NCBI GenBank assembly: GCA_028284065.1
Contig: JANQSJ010000004.1
Coordinates: 248,001-312,000 of the forward strand
Length of the DNA stretch: 64,000 nt
DNA from: Parvularculaceae bacterium
GTDB lineage: Bacteria > Pseudomonadota > Alphaproteobacteria > Caulobacterales > Parvularculaceae
Direction: 5' to 3'
The notes under the pieces are model-generated. The model was not told where the DNA came from, searched no databases, and saw only the letters and a program-made list of their open reading frames with translations. The stretch's first letter is position 1. Every line of letters begins with the position of its first letter. Positions 36,002 through 47,188 of the stretch are shown in pieces. The position numbers and the translations under genes are program-made.

Positions 36002-37804
36002 ATGCACAAACTGAAGAGGCGAATTGAAAGGCGGTTGGGCCGCCGCGCTGCGCCCCGCGCGCGTGTCGTCTCCGTTTATGATCCGGAGGCGGTGGAGCCG
36101 GTTTCAGACGGCGCGACCCACATGGTCCGAGCGCAACAGCCGCTGCGCGGCAAGGGCGCGCGGCGGCGTATCCGCCTGTGCTCCGGCGCGTTTGTCGCCG
36201 CTTTTGCAATCCTGGGGCTGCGGGCGTTGGATGTCGCGACGGACGAGGAATTGCGCGCGGAAGCTGCTGCGGCGCGTCAGATGCGCGCCGGACCGCGACC
36301 GGAAATCGTCGACCGAAATGGCGTCTTGCTGGTCGCCAATCTGCCGATGCGAGGCATTGAAGTGGCGGGACCTGAGGTATGGGACCCCGAGGAAACCGCA
36401 AGGAAGATCTCCTGGGTTGCGCCGCAGGTGGACGCCAAGTGGATTGAAGAGCGGCTCGCGGAGCGAAAGTATGCAAGCATTCCGCAGCCGATTTCTCCGG
36501 CCCAGGAGCGTGCGCTGTTCGAGATGGGACTGCCGGGCGTGACGTTCGTCGATCGCGTCAAGCGCTATTATCCGCAGAAAGATCTTGCAAGCCATCTTGT
36601 GGGCCGGGCCGCGCCCGGCCGTGGCGGCCTTGAAGGGTTGGAGGCGGCCCTCGATGATGCATTCCCCGAGTCGGGAGATGGCCGTCCGATACGGGCCACG
36701 ATCGACGTTCGCGTCCAACAGGCTTTGGAGGCTGAACTGGACGCAGCGATGGCGCAATTCCGCGCCGAGGCGGCCTGGGGCGGGGTTATCGACGTCTCAA
36801 CGGGCGAAGTGATTGCGCTCGCGAGCCTGCCTGACTTCGATCCCAACCGTCCCGGCGCGCGGTCGGCGGGGGCGATGCGCAACCATTTTGTCCATGACCG
36901 CTATGAACTCGGCTCAATCTTCAAGGTCTTCACCGCGGCGGCAGCCTATGACGCAGGCCTCGCAGACGAGGCGACGCTTTATGACGCGCGCGCGCCGCTT
37001 CAGGTCGCCGACTGGGCAATCCGTGACTACCATGGCGAGGACCGTGTACTGACCTTTAGCGAGGTTGTCCGGTACTCATCTAATATCGGCGCGGCGCTTA
37101 TGGCTGAAGACCTCCGGCCGCGTGGGCTAAGGGCAGCTTTGGGCCGGATCGGACTGCTCGATCGGCTCCCGATTCCGTTGATCGAGCGAAGCGCGCCCAT
37201 CCTGCCGGAAAAGTGGGGGCCGGTGGAGGCCGCCACGATCGCTTACGGCCACGGGCTTGCCGTGACGCCGCTGCACGCGCTCGCCGCTTTCGCGGCCGTC
37301 GTAAATGGCGGCGTTTACTTGACGCCCCGCTTCTTCGCCGAAAACGAACCGGCGCAGGCTGGGCGCCGCGCCTTCTCGGCCGAGACGAGCTTCGCCATGC
37401 GGCGCGTCCTGAGGTCGGTCGTCACCGAGGGCACGGCGTCAAAAGCCGACGCCGCCGGGTATTACGCGATCGGAAAAACGGGCACTGCGGAGAAGCCGGT
37501 GCGGGGCGGTTACTCCAAGCGCGAAAAGGTCACGAGCTTCGTCGGGGCGTTTCCCGGCCATGCGCCACGCTATGCGGTGCTGGTGTCGCTTGACAATCCG
37601 CAGCCCTCCGAAGGGGACTGGGGCCATGCGGAGGCTGGCTGGAATGCCGCCCCGACGTTCGCGCGCGTCGTTGAACGCATCGGCCCTTTGGTGAACCTGC
37701 CGCCGGCGGCGCCGGACGCCGACCCCATGGTCGAGGCGATGCTGTTCAACCGGCGGTTGCGCGCGGCGACGAAACTAAGTTCGGTCGAGCGGAGCGGCCC
37801 ATGA
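36002..37804 (+). CDS. ftsI: Septal peptidoglycan transpeptidase FtsI (PBP3)
   Basis: 600-residue class B penicillin-binding protein that cross-links septal peptidoglycan. After a basic cytoplasmic tail a membrane helix lies at about residues 60-77. The pedestal domain begins GPRPEIVDRNGVLL. The transpeptidase triad is complete: SIFK with Ser305/Lys308, SSN at 359-361 and KTG at 492-494. The C-terminal residues after the KTG region are short. The stop overlaps the murE start (ATGA). A gap of 59 bases separates it from ftsL. Confidence 0.95.
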   Translation: MHKLKRRIERRLGRRAAPRARVVSVYDPEAVEPVSDGATHMVRAQQPLRGKGARRRIRLCSGAFVAAFAILGLRALDVATDEELRAEAAAARQMRAGPRPEIVDRNGVLLVANLPMRGIEVAGPEVWDPEETARKISWVAPQVDAKWIEERLAERKYASIPQPISPAQERALFEMGLPGVTFVDRVKRYYPQKDLASHLVGRAAPGRGGLEGLEAALDDAFPESGDGRPIRATIDVRVQQALEAELDAAMAQFRAEAAWGGVIDVSTGEVIALASLPDFDPNRPGARSAGAMRNHFVHDRYELGSIFKVFTAAAAYDAGLADEATLYDARAPLQVADWAIRDYHGEDRVLTFSEVVRYSSNIGAALMAEDLRPRGLRAALGRIGLLDRLPIPLIERSAPILPEKWGPVEAATIAYGHGLAVTPLHALAAFAAVVNGGVYLTPRFFAENEPAQAGRRAFSAETSFAMRRVLRSVVTEGTASKADAAGYYAIGKTGTAEKPVRGGYSKREKVTSFVGAFPGHAPRYAVLVSLDNPQPSEGDWGHAEAGWNAAPTFARVVERIGPLVNLPPAAPDADPMVEAMLFNRRLRAATKLSSVERSGP

Positions 37805-39276
37805 AGCTTTCCGACGTCCTGGCGAGGCCGTGCGATCCGGACCCGGAGATTTCCGGCCTTACGGCGGACAGCCGCAAGGTCGGCCCGGGCGTCCTGTTCG
37901 CCGCGTTTCAGGGCGTGACGGCGGACGGCGCGACCTTCATCGACGATGCGGTCGCCCGCGGCGCCGCGGCGGTTCTCGCTTCTCACGACGTTGCGGCCGC
38001 GCGTTGCGGAGGCCTGATGGGAAGGAGCGTCGCCATTGTCGGCGATCAGGAACCGAGGCGTCTGTTCGCCAAAGCGTCCGCCAGATTTTTCCGTCCGCGA
38101 CCGGAAAAAGCCGTCGGCGTAACGGGGACGAACGGGAAGACATCGACGGCCTGGTTCGCCGCCGGCGTATGGGAGCGCCTCGGCCGCAGGAGCGGCTTTA
38201 TCGGCACCCTAGGCGCGGCGGGTGCGGGTTTTGAGCGGGAGCTTGGCCATACGACGCCGGAGCCGCAGCTTCTCCACGAGACTTTGAAGGATATGGCCGC
38301 AACGGGGATCGAAAGGGTGGCGATCGAAGCGTCGAGCCACGGCCTCGCGCAGCACCGCGTTGACGGCGTCAATTTTGACGCCGGCGCGTTCACCAACATC
38401 ACGCAGGACCATCTCGATTATCATCCGACCTTTGCGGACTACGAGGCGGCCAAGCGGCGGCTTTTCGATGCGTGCGTGGTTGACGGCGGCGTGGCGGTAA
38501 TCTCCATGGATGGTCCGGGTGCTGACAGGATGCGCGCTGCCGCCGTCAACCGCGGCCTTGAAGTGATCGAAACCGGCGTTGCCGGACGCGATCTGCAGCT
38601 GACCGATGTCGCCGCGCAGGTTGACGGACTTTCGGCAAGCGTAACAGTCCGCGGCGAGGCGATCGCCTTTTCCATGCCCTGCATCGGGGCATTCCAGATT
38701 GAAAACGCGCTTACCGCCGCGGCGCTCGCCGCGTGCGTCGAGGATGACGCGCCTTTCGCGGCTGCCGTCCGTGCGCTGGATGGCCTTGAAGGGCCGCCGG
38801 GCCGAATGCAGAAGGCCGCTGAGATCAATGGCGCGGCCGCGTTTGTGGACTACGCTCACACGCCGGAAGCGCTTGCAACGGCCCTGCGCGCCGCGCGCGC
38901 CCACGCTGAGAAACGCCTGATCGTGGTCTTCGGCGCCGGCGGCGACCGCGACCGCGCGAAGCGTCCGTTGATGGGCGCGGCGGCCGCCTCGCACGCTGAC
39001 GTCGTTGTCGTCACGGATGACAATCCGCGCTCGGAGGACCCGTCTGAGATTCGCCGGGAAGTTATGGCGGGCGCGCCGAACGCGGTCGACATCGGCGACC
39101 GACAAGAGGCTGTCTCGGCGGCGGTTAAAATGCTTGAGGCCGGGGATATCCTGATCGTGGCTGGAAAAGGACATGAAACGGGCCAGATTGTCGGTGACGA
39201 GGTGCGGCTCTTCGACGACCGCGCGGCCGTCGCCGAGGCGGCCGAGCGGGTCCGTGGCAAGACGGAGGCGGTATGA
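37801..39276 (+). CDS. murE: UDP-MurNAc-tripeptide ligase MurE (meso-DAP adding)
   Basis: 491-residue cytoplasmic ligase that adds the third amino acid to UDP-MurNAc-L-Ala-D-Glu. The ATP loop is GVTGTNGKTSTAW, TTPEPQ and the carbamylated-Lys region lie downstream, and DDNPRSEDP carries the DNPR motif typical of enzymes that use meso-diaminopimelate rather than lysine. The N-terminal LTADSRKVGPGVLFAAFQG is the MurE UDP-binding part. It overlaps both neighbours by 4 bases. Confidence 0.96.
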   Translation: MKLSDVLARPCDPDPEISGLTADSRKVGPGVLFAAFQGVTADGATFIDDAVARGAAAVLASHDVAAARCGGLMGRSVAIVGDQEPRRLFAKASARFFRPRPEKAVGVTGTNGKTSTAWFAAGVWERLGRRSGFIGTLGAAGAGFERELGHTTPEPQLLHETLKDMAATGIERVAIEASSHGLAQHRVDGVNFDAGAFTNITQDHLDYHPTFADYEAAKRRLFDACVVDGGVAVISMDGPGADRMRAAAVNRGLEVIETGVAGRDLQLTDVAAQVDGLSASVTVRGEAIAFSMPCIGAFQIENALTAAALAACVEDDAPFAAAVRALDGLEGPPGRMQKAAEINGAAAFVDYAHTPEALATALRAARAHAEKRLIVVFGAGGDRDRAKRPLMGAAAASHADVVVVTDDNPRSEDPSEIRREVMAGAPNAVDIGDRQEAVSAAVKMLEAGDILIVAGKGHETGQIVGDEVRLFDDRAAVAEAAERVRGKTEAV

Positions 39277-40823
39277 GGGCGCGCGACAAAGATAGTGGTG
39301 TCCCAAGCGCATCTTTGTGGACTGCCTATGAAGCGGCCGCCGCCACGGGCGGGGCCTTGTGCATCCGTCCGGAAAAAGGCGCGGCCGACGCGGACGGAGG
39401 CTGGCCAGCGGAGGAATGGGCCGCCACCGGGATTTCAATTGATACGCGTGCGATCAATAAGGGCGATATTTTCGTCGCGTTGAAAGCTGCGCGCGACGGC
39501 CATGACTTCCTTAGCGCGGCCTTCGAAAACGGCGCTTCGGCGGCGCTGGTCTCAAGGATCGCCGACGCCGCGCCCGCGGACGCGCCGATGCTTGTGGTGC
39601 CCGATGTCGACGCAGGGCTCCGAGACCTCGCCATCGCTGCAAGGCGTCGCAATTTCGGCCGGCGCGTCGCAATCACCGGCAGCGCGGGAAAGACGTCGAC
39701 CAAGGAAATGATGCGTGTCCTTCTGTCGGGGTTCGGCGCGACTCACGCGCCTGACAAGAGCCTCAACAATCATATCGGCGTGCCGCTGACCCTTGCGAGA
39801 ATGCCGATGGAGACGGACTTCGGGGTATTTGAGATAGGCATGAATCACGCTGGCGAAATCACGCCCCTGACCCGGCTCGTCAGGCCCCACATAGCCGTCA
39901 TCACCACTGTCGGTGAAGCGCATCTCGAAAATTTCGAGAACGTCCAAGGGATCGCGCGCGCCAAGGCGGAGATCATGCTCGGGCTCGCGCCGGGCGGCGT
40001 CGCGATACTGCCTATAGACAATGAGCATTTCGATTTTCTGGTTGAGCGCGCCCGCGAGGCGGGAGTTGAACGGATCGTCACCTTCGGCGAGAACGCCCGC
40101 GCCGATGTGCGCCTCCTGGAGTATGGCACCGATGGCGTCACGGGCCGCGCCGCTGCATTCGCGGGCGGGCAGCGCCTGCAATTCGATATCGGCGCGCCCG
40201 GGAAGCACCACGCCATGAATGCCATGACCGCCCTCGGCGCGGCTATCGAATTCGGGCTTCCGGTGAAGGAGGCGGCCGCGCGGCTTGGGCGCTTCGGCGC
40301 CGGTGGCGGGCGCGGCGCGCAGTTGCGGATCGAATTCGCCGACGGGCGGCGAGTGACGGCGCTTGATGAAAGCTACAATGCAAACCCTGCGTCCGCGCGA
40401 GCCGCGATTGCCCTTCTCGGCGCTATGGCGCGTCTGGCTGCGGCGGAGGGGAAGGCCGGGCGCAAACTTGTCGTCCTGGGCGACATGCTGGAGCTTGGCC
40501 CGGATGCGCCCGCGTTGCACGCCGGCCTCGTCGATTCGCTCGTCGCCGCGGGCGTCGATAAGGTCTATTCGGCCGGCGCTCTCGCCAAATGCCTGGTTGA
40601 CGCGGCGCCTGCTGAGATGCGCGGCGTTGCGGCGCCAGATGTCGATGCGTTGATAAAGAACCTGATGCCGTCGCTGCGGGATGGCGACATTGTAATGGTC
40701 AAGGGATCGAACGCGTCTAAGGTCGCCCGCGTCATCGACGCGCTTGTCGCCGCGAATGTCGCGCCGGCGCCCCAGGGCGCGTCGCCTGACGCCGCCCGGC
40801 CGCCCGCGCGCCGCTCCGTCTAA
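39273..40823 (+). CDS. murF: UDP-MurNAc-tripeptide D-Ala-D-Ala ligase MurF
   Basis: 516-residue ligase that joins the D-Ala-D-Ala dipeptide made by Ddl to the UDP-MurNAc-tripeptide. The N-terminal [17 protein letters not shown] is family-typical, the P-loop is [14 protein letters not shown], and [11 protein letters not shown] and [10 protein letters not shown] follow. It overlaps murE by 4 bases. The C-terminal 20 residues are Ala/Pro/Arg-rich and may be disordered. A 40-base gap separates it from mraY. Confidence 0.96.
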   Translation: MRARDKDSGVPSASLWTAYEAAAATGGALCIRPEKGAADADGGWPAEEWAATGISIDTRAINKGDIFVALKAARDGHDFLSAAFENGASAALVSRIADAAPADAPMLVVPDVDAGLRDLAIAARRRNFGRRVAITGSAGKTSTKEMMRVLLSGFGATHAPDKSLNNHIGVPLTLARMPMETDFGVFEIGMNHAGEITPLTRLVRPHIAVITTVGEAHLENFENVQGIARAKAEIMLGLAPGGVAILPIDNEHFDFLVERAREAGVERIVTFGENARADVRLLEYGTDGVTGRAAAFAGGQRLQFDIGAPGKHHAMNAMTALGAAIEFGLPVKEAAARLGRFGAGGGRGAQLRIEFADGRRVTALDESYNANPASARAAIALLGAMARLAAAEGKAGRKLVVLGDMLELGPDAPALHAGLVDSLVAAGVDKVYSAGALAKCLVDAAPAEMRGVAAPDVDALIKNLMPSLRDGDIVMVKGSNASKVARVIDALVAANVAPAPQGASPDAARPPARRSV

Positions 40824-40863
40824 TCAGCGGCCGCCTCGCCGCCACAAACGCCTCGCTGGTTCG

Positions 40864-41997
40864 ATGTTTTACGCGCTGTTCACGCCCTACGCAGAGAATT
40901 TCCAGCTCTTTAACGTATTCCGATACCTGACGTTTCGGACGGGCGGCGCGATCGTGACCGCCCTTCTATTGTCGTTCGTTTTCGGGCCGTCTCTCATTCG
41001 CTGGATGCGGCGCAAGCAGGGCAAGGGCCAACCGATCCGAAAGGACGGCCCGCAAGGGCACATCATCGAGAAGGCCGGCACGCCGACAATGGGCGGCGTA
41101 TTGATTCTCTTTTCAATGACGGTGGCGACGTTCCTTTGGGCGCGCCTTGATAATCCGTTCGTATGGATCGTGATGGGCGTGACTCTGAGTTACGGCGCCC
41201 TTGGTTTCATCGACGATTACATGAAAGTGACGAAACAGACGACAGATGGCGTTGTCGGCAGCTTAAAGCTAAGCGTGCAATTCGCGGTGGCGCTCGTCGC
41301 CGGCTACTACTGCGTCGACATTCTCGCCGCCGATCCGGCCGCGCCGCCGGGCATCGCCACGTCGGTGGGCGTGCCCTTCTTTCCGTTGCGCCTATTTGAG
41401 GACTGGTTCGGCGCGCCCGGCGTGCCCTTCGGCTTCATGATCATTCCCTTCGCCGCTTTCGTCATTGTCGGCGCATCAAACACGGTGAACCTCACCGACG
41501 GCCTCGACGGTCTTGCGACGGTGCCGGTAATGATCGCTGCGGCGGCCTATGGCCTCATCGTCTATCTCGTGGGCAACGCCATTTACGCGTCCTATCTCGG
41601 CGTGCCGTTCGTGCCGGGCGCGGGGGAGCTCGCGGTCATCTGTGGCGCGATAATCGGGGCGGGGCTCGGCTTTCTCTGGTTCAACGCGCCGCCGGCGGCG
41701 ATCTTCATGGGCGACACAGGCTCGCTGGCGCTCGGCGGCGCGATTGGGGCGATCGCCGTCGCAGCCAAGCATGAGATTGTGCTAGCAATCGTCGGCGGCC
41801 TGTTCGTTCTTGAGGGGCTGTCGGTGATGGTCCAGATCGCGTCATTCAAGCTGACCGGGAAACGCGTCTTTAGAATGGCGCCGATCCATCATCATTTCGA
41901 ACAATTGGGCTGGAAGGAATCGACCATCGTCATTCGCTTCTGGATCATTGCGGTCATTCTCGCGCTGATCGGCCTGTCGACCCTGAAGCTGCGGTGA
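40864..41997 (+). CDS. mraY: Phospho-MurNAc-pentapeptide translocase MraY
   Basis: 377-residue polytopic membrane enzyme that transfers phospho-MurNAc-pentapeptide to undecaprenyl phosphate, forming lipid I. About ten hydrophobic helices are visible. Catalytic motifs are KAGTPTMGG, the aspartate pair in [21 protein letters not shown] and the [11 protein letters not shown]-type loop (IHHHFEQ). I start at ATG 40864, where the family N-terminus ([11 protein letters not shown] nearby) begins; its ribosome site is poor, suggesting coupling to murF. Confidence 0.95.
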   Translation: MFYALFTPYAENFQLFNVFRYLTFRTGGAIVTALLLSFVFGPSLIRWMRRKQGKGQPIRKDGPQGHIIEKAGTPTMGGVLILFSMTVATFLWARLDNPFVWIVMGVTLSYGALGFIDDYMKVTKQTTDGVVGSLKLSVQFAVALVAGYYCVDILAADPAAPPGIATSVGVPFFPLRLFEDWFGAPGVPFGFMIIPFAAFVIVGASNTVNLTDGLDGLATVPVMIAAAAYGLIVYLVGNAIYASYLGVPFVPGAGELAVICGAIIGAGLGFLWFNAPPAAIFMGDTGSLALGGAIGAIAVAAKHEIVLAIVGGLFVLEGLSVMVQIASFKLTGKRVFRMAPIHHHFEQLGWKESTIVIRFWIIAVILALIGLSTLKLR

Positions 41998-42019
41998 ACG
42001 GCCAAATGTTGAGGCGGAT

Positions 42020-43468
42020 ATGTTCGCGCTGACCGGCGTTTCGAAACGAAAATACGCAGTCTTCGGCCTCGGCGCGACGGGGCGGGCGGCGGCTGCCGCG
42101 CTCGTCAGCGCGGGCGCGGAAGTCTACTGTTGGGACGAGGCTAAGCAGGCGCGCGCCGCGGCCGACGAGACGGCCTTTCCCTCAAGCCATCCGAAGGAAT
42201 GGCCGTGGGCCGAACTCCAGGCGGTCGTTCTGTCTCCCGGCGTGCCGCTAACGCATCCGGAGCCGCACGTCATTGTGCGCAAGGCGCGGCAGGAGGACGT
42301 GCCTGTCATTGGTGACATAGAGCTTTTCGCGCGGACGATCAGCGCAATGAAGAAGGAAGAGCGCCCGCGCGTCGTGGCGGTCACAGGCTCGAACGGCAAA
42401 TCGACCACAACCGCGCTTATCGGCCACATTCTGCGCGAGGCGGGGCGCAAAGTGCATGTGGGCGGCAATATTGGCGAGCCGATACTCAGTCTTCCCGCGG
42501 CGAGCCCGGACGCTACCTATGTCCTTGAATTGTCCTCGTATCAGCTTGATCTGTCGGAAAGCCTCAAAGCCAACTGCGCGGTGTTTCTTAATCTCTCCCC
42601 GGATCACCTCGACCGCCATGGAAGCATGGAGGCCTATTTCGCGGCCAAGCGGCGGATATTCGCCAACCAGGCCTCGGGCGATCTGGCCGTCGTCGGCGTC
42701 GACGACGACTACGCCCAGGCGGCCTGCGCAGAACTTGCCCAGGAGGGACGCGTGCGCGTCACCGCGATTTCGTCAAGGGGCGCTCTTGGCCGCGGCGTCT
42801 TCGCACTGGACGGCCGTCTCTACTACCGCCTTGGTGAGAAGACGGGAGAGGCGGGGCAAATCGCCAGCGTTGAGCCGCTCGCCGGCGCGCACAACCACCA
42901 AAATGCAGCGGCCGCGCTCGCGGTCGCGATCGACTTTGGCGTCGCTCCCGCCGTCGCCATTCGGTCGATGGAGCGCTTCAAGGGCTTGCCGCATCGTTCC
43001 GAAGTCGTCGCGCAGCAGGGCGGGGTCCTGTTCGTCAACGATTCCAAGGCCACCAATGCGGCCGCCGCAGCGCGATCGATGTCGGCCTATGACGAGGTTT
43101 ACTGGATCGCGGGGGGGCGCGCGAAAGAGGGCGGCGTCGATGCGTTGAGGCCGGCCCTGTCGCGGACGCGAACCGCTTATCTTATTGGAGAGGCGGCAGG
43201 CGATTTCGAAGCCGCGCTCGGCGATGTTGTCCGTTGCGAACGGTGCGGCGATCTTGAGGCCGCGGTCGCGCGCGCCGTCGCTGATGCGCTCGACGGGCCG
43301 CAAGCGGCTACGGGTCGCCGGCGCGCGGTGCTGCTGGCGCCGGCGTGCGCATCCCATGATCAGTTCAGGAACTTCGAGGAGCGCGGCGAAGCCTTTCGCC
43401 GCGCCGTTCACGAAGCGCTTGCGGCGCGTGCGGGCGGCCAGCCGGCCGGCAATGGAGAAGCGGCGTGA
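42020..43468 (+). CDS. murD: UDP-MurNAc-L-alanine D-glutamate ligase MurD
   Basis: 482-residue cytoplasmic ligase that adds D-Glu. A Rossmann-like N-terminal domain (VFGLGATGRAAAAAL) binds the UDP moiety, SPGVPLTHPE follows, the ATP loop is VTGSNGKSTTTALI, and NLSPDHLDRHGSM and NDSKATNAAAAARS are the other MurD landmarks. It lies 22 bases after mraY, and its stop overlaps the GTG start of ftsW. Confidence 0.96.
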   Translation: MFALTGVSKRKYAVFGLGATGRAAAAALVSAGAEVYCWDEAKQARAAADETAFPSSHPKEWPWAELQAVVLSPGVPLTHPEPHVIVRKARQEDVPVIGDIELFARTISAMKKEERPRVVAVTGSNGKSTTTALIGHILREAGRKVHVGGNIGEPILSLPAASPDATYVLELSSYQLDLSESLKANCAVFLNLSPDHLDRHGSMEAYFAAKRRIFANQASGDLAVVGVDDDYAQAACAELAQEGRVRVTAISSRGALGRGVFALDGRLYYRLGEKTGEAGQIASVEPLAGAHNHQNAAAALAVAIDFGVAPAVAIRSMERFKGLPHRSEVVAQQGGVLFVNDSKATNAAAAARSMSAYDEVYWIAGGRAKEGGVDALRPALSRTRTAYLIGEAAGDFEAALGDVVRCERCGDLEAAVARAVADALDGPQAATGRRRAVLLAPACASHDQFRNFEERGEAFRRAVHEALAARAGGQPAGNGEAA

Positions 43469-44604
43469 AAGGACCAAACAGGCTTGACGCGTCGGGGCTC
43501 GCGCACTGGTGGCGATCGGTGGACCGCGTCCTGCTGGCCGCTTTCGCCGCCCTCATGGCAATAGGCCTCGTCTTACTGCTCGCGGCAGGTCCGGCGACCG
43601 CCGCGCGCCTTGGCATCGCGAACGATTTCCATTTCCCCTTGCGTCAGGCTGCCTTCGTTTTCCCGGCGGTCGCCCTTGCAGTAGGGGTTTCGATGTTGTC
43701 GCCGCTCAATGCGAGGCGGGTCGGCGTTCTCGCTTTCGCGTTCGGGCTCGGTGCGATGCTTCTGTTGCCGCTTATAGCCGGCGAGATAAACGGCGCCCGG
43801 CGATGGGTCTCGCTTGGCGGCTTTTCGTTTCAGCCCTCGGAAGTGATGAAGTCGGGTTTTGTCGTCGTTGCGGCATGGATGCTGTCAGAAAAACGTCGTA
43901 ATGCGGACTTTCCGGGCATTGCCATAGCGATGGGGCTCTACGCGGTCGCAATCGCGCTTTTGGTCGCCCAACCTGATTACGGACAGGCGGCGCTGCTGAC
44001 TGCGGTATGGATGGTGATGTTTTTCATCTCCGGCTGGAATTTTTTGTGGGTGGCGGCGATCGGCGGCGGCGCGTTGGGCGTTCTGGCGTTTGGCTTCTTC
44101 TTTTCCGACCATATCGCCTCCCGAGTTATCGCGTTTCTAGACCCCAGCGCCGATGGCAATTACCAGGTGCGCCAGTCCGTCGAAGCCATCGCGACAGGCG
44201 GGTTGACCGGGGCGGGCGACGGGCCGGGCGTTGTCAAGATGCGACTCCCGGATGCGCATGCGGATTACATTTTTGCTGTCGCGGGCGAACAATACGGCTT
44301 CTTTTTCTGCCTCTTGATCATCTTCCTGTTCGCCGCCTTTGTGGTTCGGGCGTTCGCGAACGCCGTGCGCGCGCAGACAGCGTTTGCGCAGTGCGCCGTC
44401 GCGGGTCTTGGCGCGCTCATCGGTTTACAGGCCTTCATCAACATTGGCGTTGCGCTGCGCGCTCTGCCGGCGAAGGGCATGACCCTGCCGTTCGTGTCTT
44501 ATGGCGGGTCATCGCTTATGGCGGCGGGCCTGACCGTCGGTCTATTGCTGGCGTTGGCCAGGCGTCCGCGGCGCGTGCGCCGCCGGCGGGAGATCATGGC
44601 GTGA
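43465..44604 (+). CDS. ftsW: Septal peptidoglycan glycosyltransferase FtsW (SEDS)
   Basis: 379-residue SEDS-family membrane protein with about ten helices that polymerises lipid II with FtsI at the septum. Landmarks are GARRWVSLGGFSFQPSE, the LVAQPDYGQAALL loop bearing the essential Asp, DGPGVVKMRLPDAHADYIFAV and the late LPFVSYGGSSL motif. It starts with GTG overlapping murD by 4 bases and ends with a basic tail (RRPRRVRRRRE). RodA is excluded by the division-cluster context. Confidence 0.95.
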   Translation: MKGPNRLDASGLAHWWRSVDRVLLAAFAALMAIGLVLLLAAGPATAARLGIANDFHFPLRQAAFVFPAVALAVGVSMLSPLNARRVGVLAFAFGLGAMLLLPLIAGEINGARRWVSLGGFSFQPSEVMKSGFVVVAAWMLSEKRRNADFPGIAIAMGLYAVAIALLVAQPDYGQAALLTAVWMVMFFISGWNFLWVAAIGGGALGVLAFGFFFSDHIASRVIAFLDPSADGNYQVRQSVEAIATGGLTGAGDGPGVVKMRLPDAHADYIFAVAGEQYGFFFCLLIIFLFAAFVVRAFANAVRAQTAFAQCAVAGLGALIGLQAFINIGVALRALPAKGMTLPFVSYGGSSLMAAGLTVGLLLALARRPRRVRRRREIMA

Positions 44605-45749
44605 GCGACGCAAAAAGCATCGCCGCAGATGAACAAGCGCCGCTGGTGGCGCTCGCGGCAGGCGGCACTGGCGGGCATATGTTCCCCGCCGAAGCGCTGG
44701 CGGTCGAGCTTCGGCGTCGCGGTCTGCGGACGCTTCTCGTAACGGATTCGCGCGGACAGCGTTATGCGGAGGGGTTTCCTGCTGACGAGCAATTCCTGAT
44801 TTCCGCCGGCAGCCCGAGCGTCGGCGGTCCGGTGCGCAAGGCGTTCGCCGCCGCCGCTATCGCCGGCGGCCTCATCCGGTCGATGCGGGAGTTTCGGCGG
44901 CGCGGCGTCGCCGCCGCCGTCGGCTTTGGCGGCTATCCTTCGTTGCCCGCGATGAAGGCGGCGGAGTTTCTCAAGCTGCCCTATGGCGTACACGAACAGA
45001 ATGGCGTTCTCGGCCGCTCCAATCGCCTCCTAGCAAAGGGCGCGGCGTTTGTCGCGCATGCGTTTCCGGCGCTCGCCAAAGCGCCCGCGGGATTGTCGAG
45101 CGCGATCGAGGTGGGAAATCCTGTGCGCCCCGCCGTCGCCGCGCTTGCGGACGCGCCTTATGTTTCTCCCGAGCCTGGCGGCGAGATTCGTCTCCTCGTC
45201 TTCGGCGGCAGCCAGGGCGCAAGCGTCTTCGCGCGCAGCGCGCCCGCCGCGGTCGCCGGCTTGTCAGATGATATCCGCCAGCGCCTGAAAGTCGTTCATC
45301 AGGCGCGCCCGGCTGATCACGAAGAGGTCGTCGCCGCTTATCGCAGCGCCGGGGCGGCGGCTGAGGTCGAGCCCTTCTTCAAGGACCTTCCGCGCCGCAT
45401 CGCCGACGCTCATCTTGTGATCGCGCGCAGCGGCGCCTCGACAGTGACCGAGCTTTCCGTCATCGGACGGCCGTCGATCCTGACGCCGTTGCCGATCGCC
45501 ATGGACGACCACCAGGCGGGCAACGCCGCCGCTCTCAGCGATGCGGGCGCGGCCTTCATGATTCGCGAGGGCGATAGGTTTGAGGCGGCGCTTGGCGACC
45601 AACTGTCTGAATGCCTTTCCAGTCCTGATCTCCTTGTCCGCATGGCTGCGTTGGCCACGGGCCGCGTCAAGACCGGCGCCGCTGAGGCGCTCGCCGATCT
45701 CGTCGACGAGATGCTTGGCGGCGAGAAAGACTGGAGGCGCGCCGCATGA
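44601..45749 (+). CDS. murG: UDP-GlcNAc:lipid I GlcNAc transferase MurG
   Basis: 382-residue membrane-associated GT-B glycosyltransferase that completes lipid II. The N-terminal loop [12 protein letters not shown] is the membrane/lipid I binding signature; [24 protein letters not shown] and VFGGSQGA follow. The UDP-GlcNAc site [18 protein letters not shown] with [14 protein letters not shown] is in the C-terminal half. The start is GTG at 44601, overlapping the ftsW stop by 4 bases; the open frame upstream is only a shadow of ftsW. Confidence 0.95.
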   Translation: MSDAKSIAADEQAPLVALAAGGTGGHMFPAEALAVELRRRGLRTLLVTDSRGQRYAEGFPADEQFLISAGSPSVGGPVRKAFAAAAIAGGLIRSMREFRRRGVAAAVGFGGYPSLPAMKAAEFLKLPYGVHEQNGVLGRSNRLLAKGAAFVAHAFPALAKAPAGLSSAIEVGNPVRPAVAALADAPYVSPEPGGEIRLLVFGGSQGASVFARSAPAAVAGLSDDIRQRLKVVHQARPADHEEVVAAYRSAGAAAEVEPFFKDLPRRIADAHLVIARSGASTVTELSVIGRPSILTPLPIAMDDHQAGNAAALSDAGAAFMIREGDRFEAALGDQLSECLSSPDLLVRMAALATGRVKTGAAEALADLVDEMLGGEKDWRRAA

Positions 45750-47188
45750 GCGCTATCGCAGAATCGCCTGCTTCCGCGCCGCCCTTTCCTGTCGGCGTGA
45801 TACATTTCGTTGGTATTGGCGGGATAGGCATGTCCGGCATTGCCGAAGTCATGAAGAACCTTGGGTACGCCGTGCGCGGATCGGATATCGCTGAAGGCGC
45901 AAATATCGCGAGGTTGCGGTCACTGGGCATTGACGTCGTGATCGGCCATGCGCCGGAGAATGTCGATGCCGCAGAGGCGGTTGTCGTATCCACCGCCATC
46001 AGCGCCGATAACCCTGAGCTAAGGGCCGCGCGCGCCCGGCACATTCCGGTTGTGCGACGCGCAGATATGCTTGCGGAACTGATGCGGCTGAAATGGACTG
46101 TTTCGGTCGCCGGCACGCACGGAAAGACGACAACCACGACCATGGTCGCCGCGCTTCTTGACGAGGCTGGGGACGATCCGACCGTCATAAATGGCGGCGT
46201 TATCAACGCATACGGCACCAACGCCCGGCTCGGCCAGGGCGACTGGATGGTCGTTGAAGCGGATGAATCTGACGGCGCATTTCTCCGCCTGCCGACGACT
46301 GTCGCCGTTGTAACGAACATCGATCCAGAGCACCTTGACCATTGGGGTTCATTCGACGCCTTGCGCGCGGCCTTCGACGCCTTCATCGAAAACACGCCCT
46401 TCTACGGCTTCGGCGTTGTGTGCCTTGACCATCCGGAAGTGCAGGCGCTCGTCGGACGCGTCACGGACCGGCGACTTATCACCTATGGCGCCAACCCGCA
46501 GGCGGACGTACGCGCGGAGAACATCTCGTTCACGAACGGCGAGGCGCGCTATGATATCGTGTTTCGCGAGCGCGGCGCGGACGGGATGGTCGTCGAGGCG
46601 AGCCGCATAGAGGATGTCCGACTGCCAATGCCGGGCATCCACAATGTTCTGAATTCGCTTGCCGCCGCCGCCGTCGCGCGCCGTATCGGCGCCAGCGAGG
46701 CGGCGATAAAGTCCGGTTTTGCGAAGTTTGCAGGCGTCAAACGACGTTTCACGAAGGCCGGCGCCTGGAATGGCGCTGCGATTATCGACGATTACGGCCA
46801 TCACCCGGTGGAGATCGCCGCGGCGCTGCGCGCGGCGCGAAACGTTGCGTCCGGGAAGGTCATCGCGGTCATTCAGCCCCATCGGTTCACGCGCCTGCGT
46901 ACGCTATTTGACGATTTCTGCGCGTGCGCGAATGAAGCCGACGTCGTTTTCGTTTCGGACGTATATGCGGCCGGCGAAGAGCCGATTGACGGTTTTGACC
47001 GCGATGCGCTCGTCGCCGGGATAGCCGGCCACGGCCATCGCGACGCCCGCGCTCTTGAGAGCTTCGACAAACTGCCGCGCGAGATCGCGGGGATCGCCGA
47101 GCCGGGCGACTATGTCGTTTGCCTCGGCGCCGGCGACATCACCCGGCATGCCAACGCCCTGCCTGCGGCGCTTGAGGCGCTGTCATGA
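45746..47188 (+). CDS. murC: UDP-MurNAc L-alanine ligase MurC
   Basis: 480-residue ligase that adds the first amino acid, L-Ala, to UDP-MurNAc. [15 protein letters not shown] is the UDP-binding loop, [15 protein letters not shown] the ATP loop and [11 protein letters not shown] a metal-binding segment. [12 protein letters not shown] and [15 protein letters not shown] are MurC-specific. It overlaps murG and murB by 4 bases each (ATGA), placing three pathway enzymes in one translational chain. Confidence 0.96.
   Translation: MSAIAESPASAPPFPVGVIHFVGIGGIGMSGIAEVMKNLGYAVRGSDIAEGANIARLRSLGIDVVIGHAPENVDAAEAVVVSTAISADNPELRAARARHIPVVRRADMLAELMRLKWTVSVAGTHGKTTTTTMVAALLDEAGDDPTVINGGVINAYGTNARLGQGDWMVVEADESDGAFLRLPTTVAVVTNIDPEHLDHWGSFDALRAAFDAFIENTPFYGFGVVCLDHPEVQALVGRVTDRRLITYGANPQADVRAENISFTNGEARYDIVFRERGADGMVVEASRIEDVRLPMPGIHNVLNSLAAAAVARRIGASEAAIKSGFAKFAGVKRRFTKAGAWNGAAIIDDYGHHPVEIAAALRAARNVASGKVIAVIQPHRFTRLRTLFDDFCACANEADVVFVSDVYAAGEEPIDGFDRDALVAGIAGHGHRDARALESFDKLPREIAGIAEPGDYVVCLGAGDITRHANALPAALEALS

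Noticed and set aside
35556-36476. Minus-strand open frame opposite ftsL and the ftsI start
   Set aside because: Basic, low-complexity translation and no ribosome site; ftsL and ftsI are certain.
38209-39438. Long minus-strand open frame opposite murE/murF
   Set aside because: No family resemblance and full overlap with well-supported Mur ligases.
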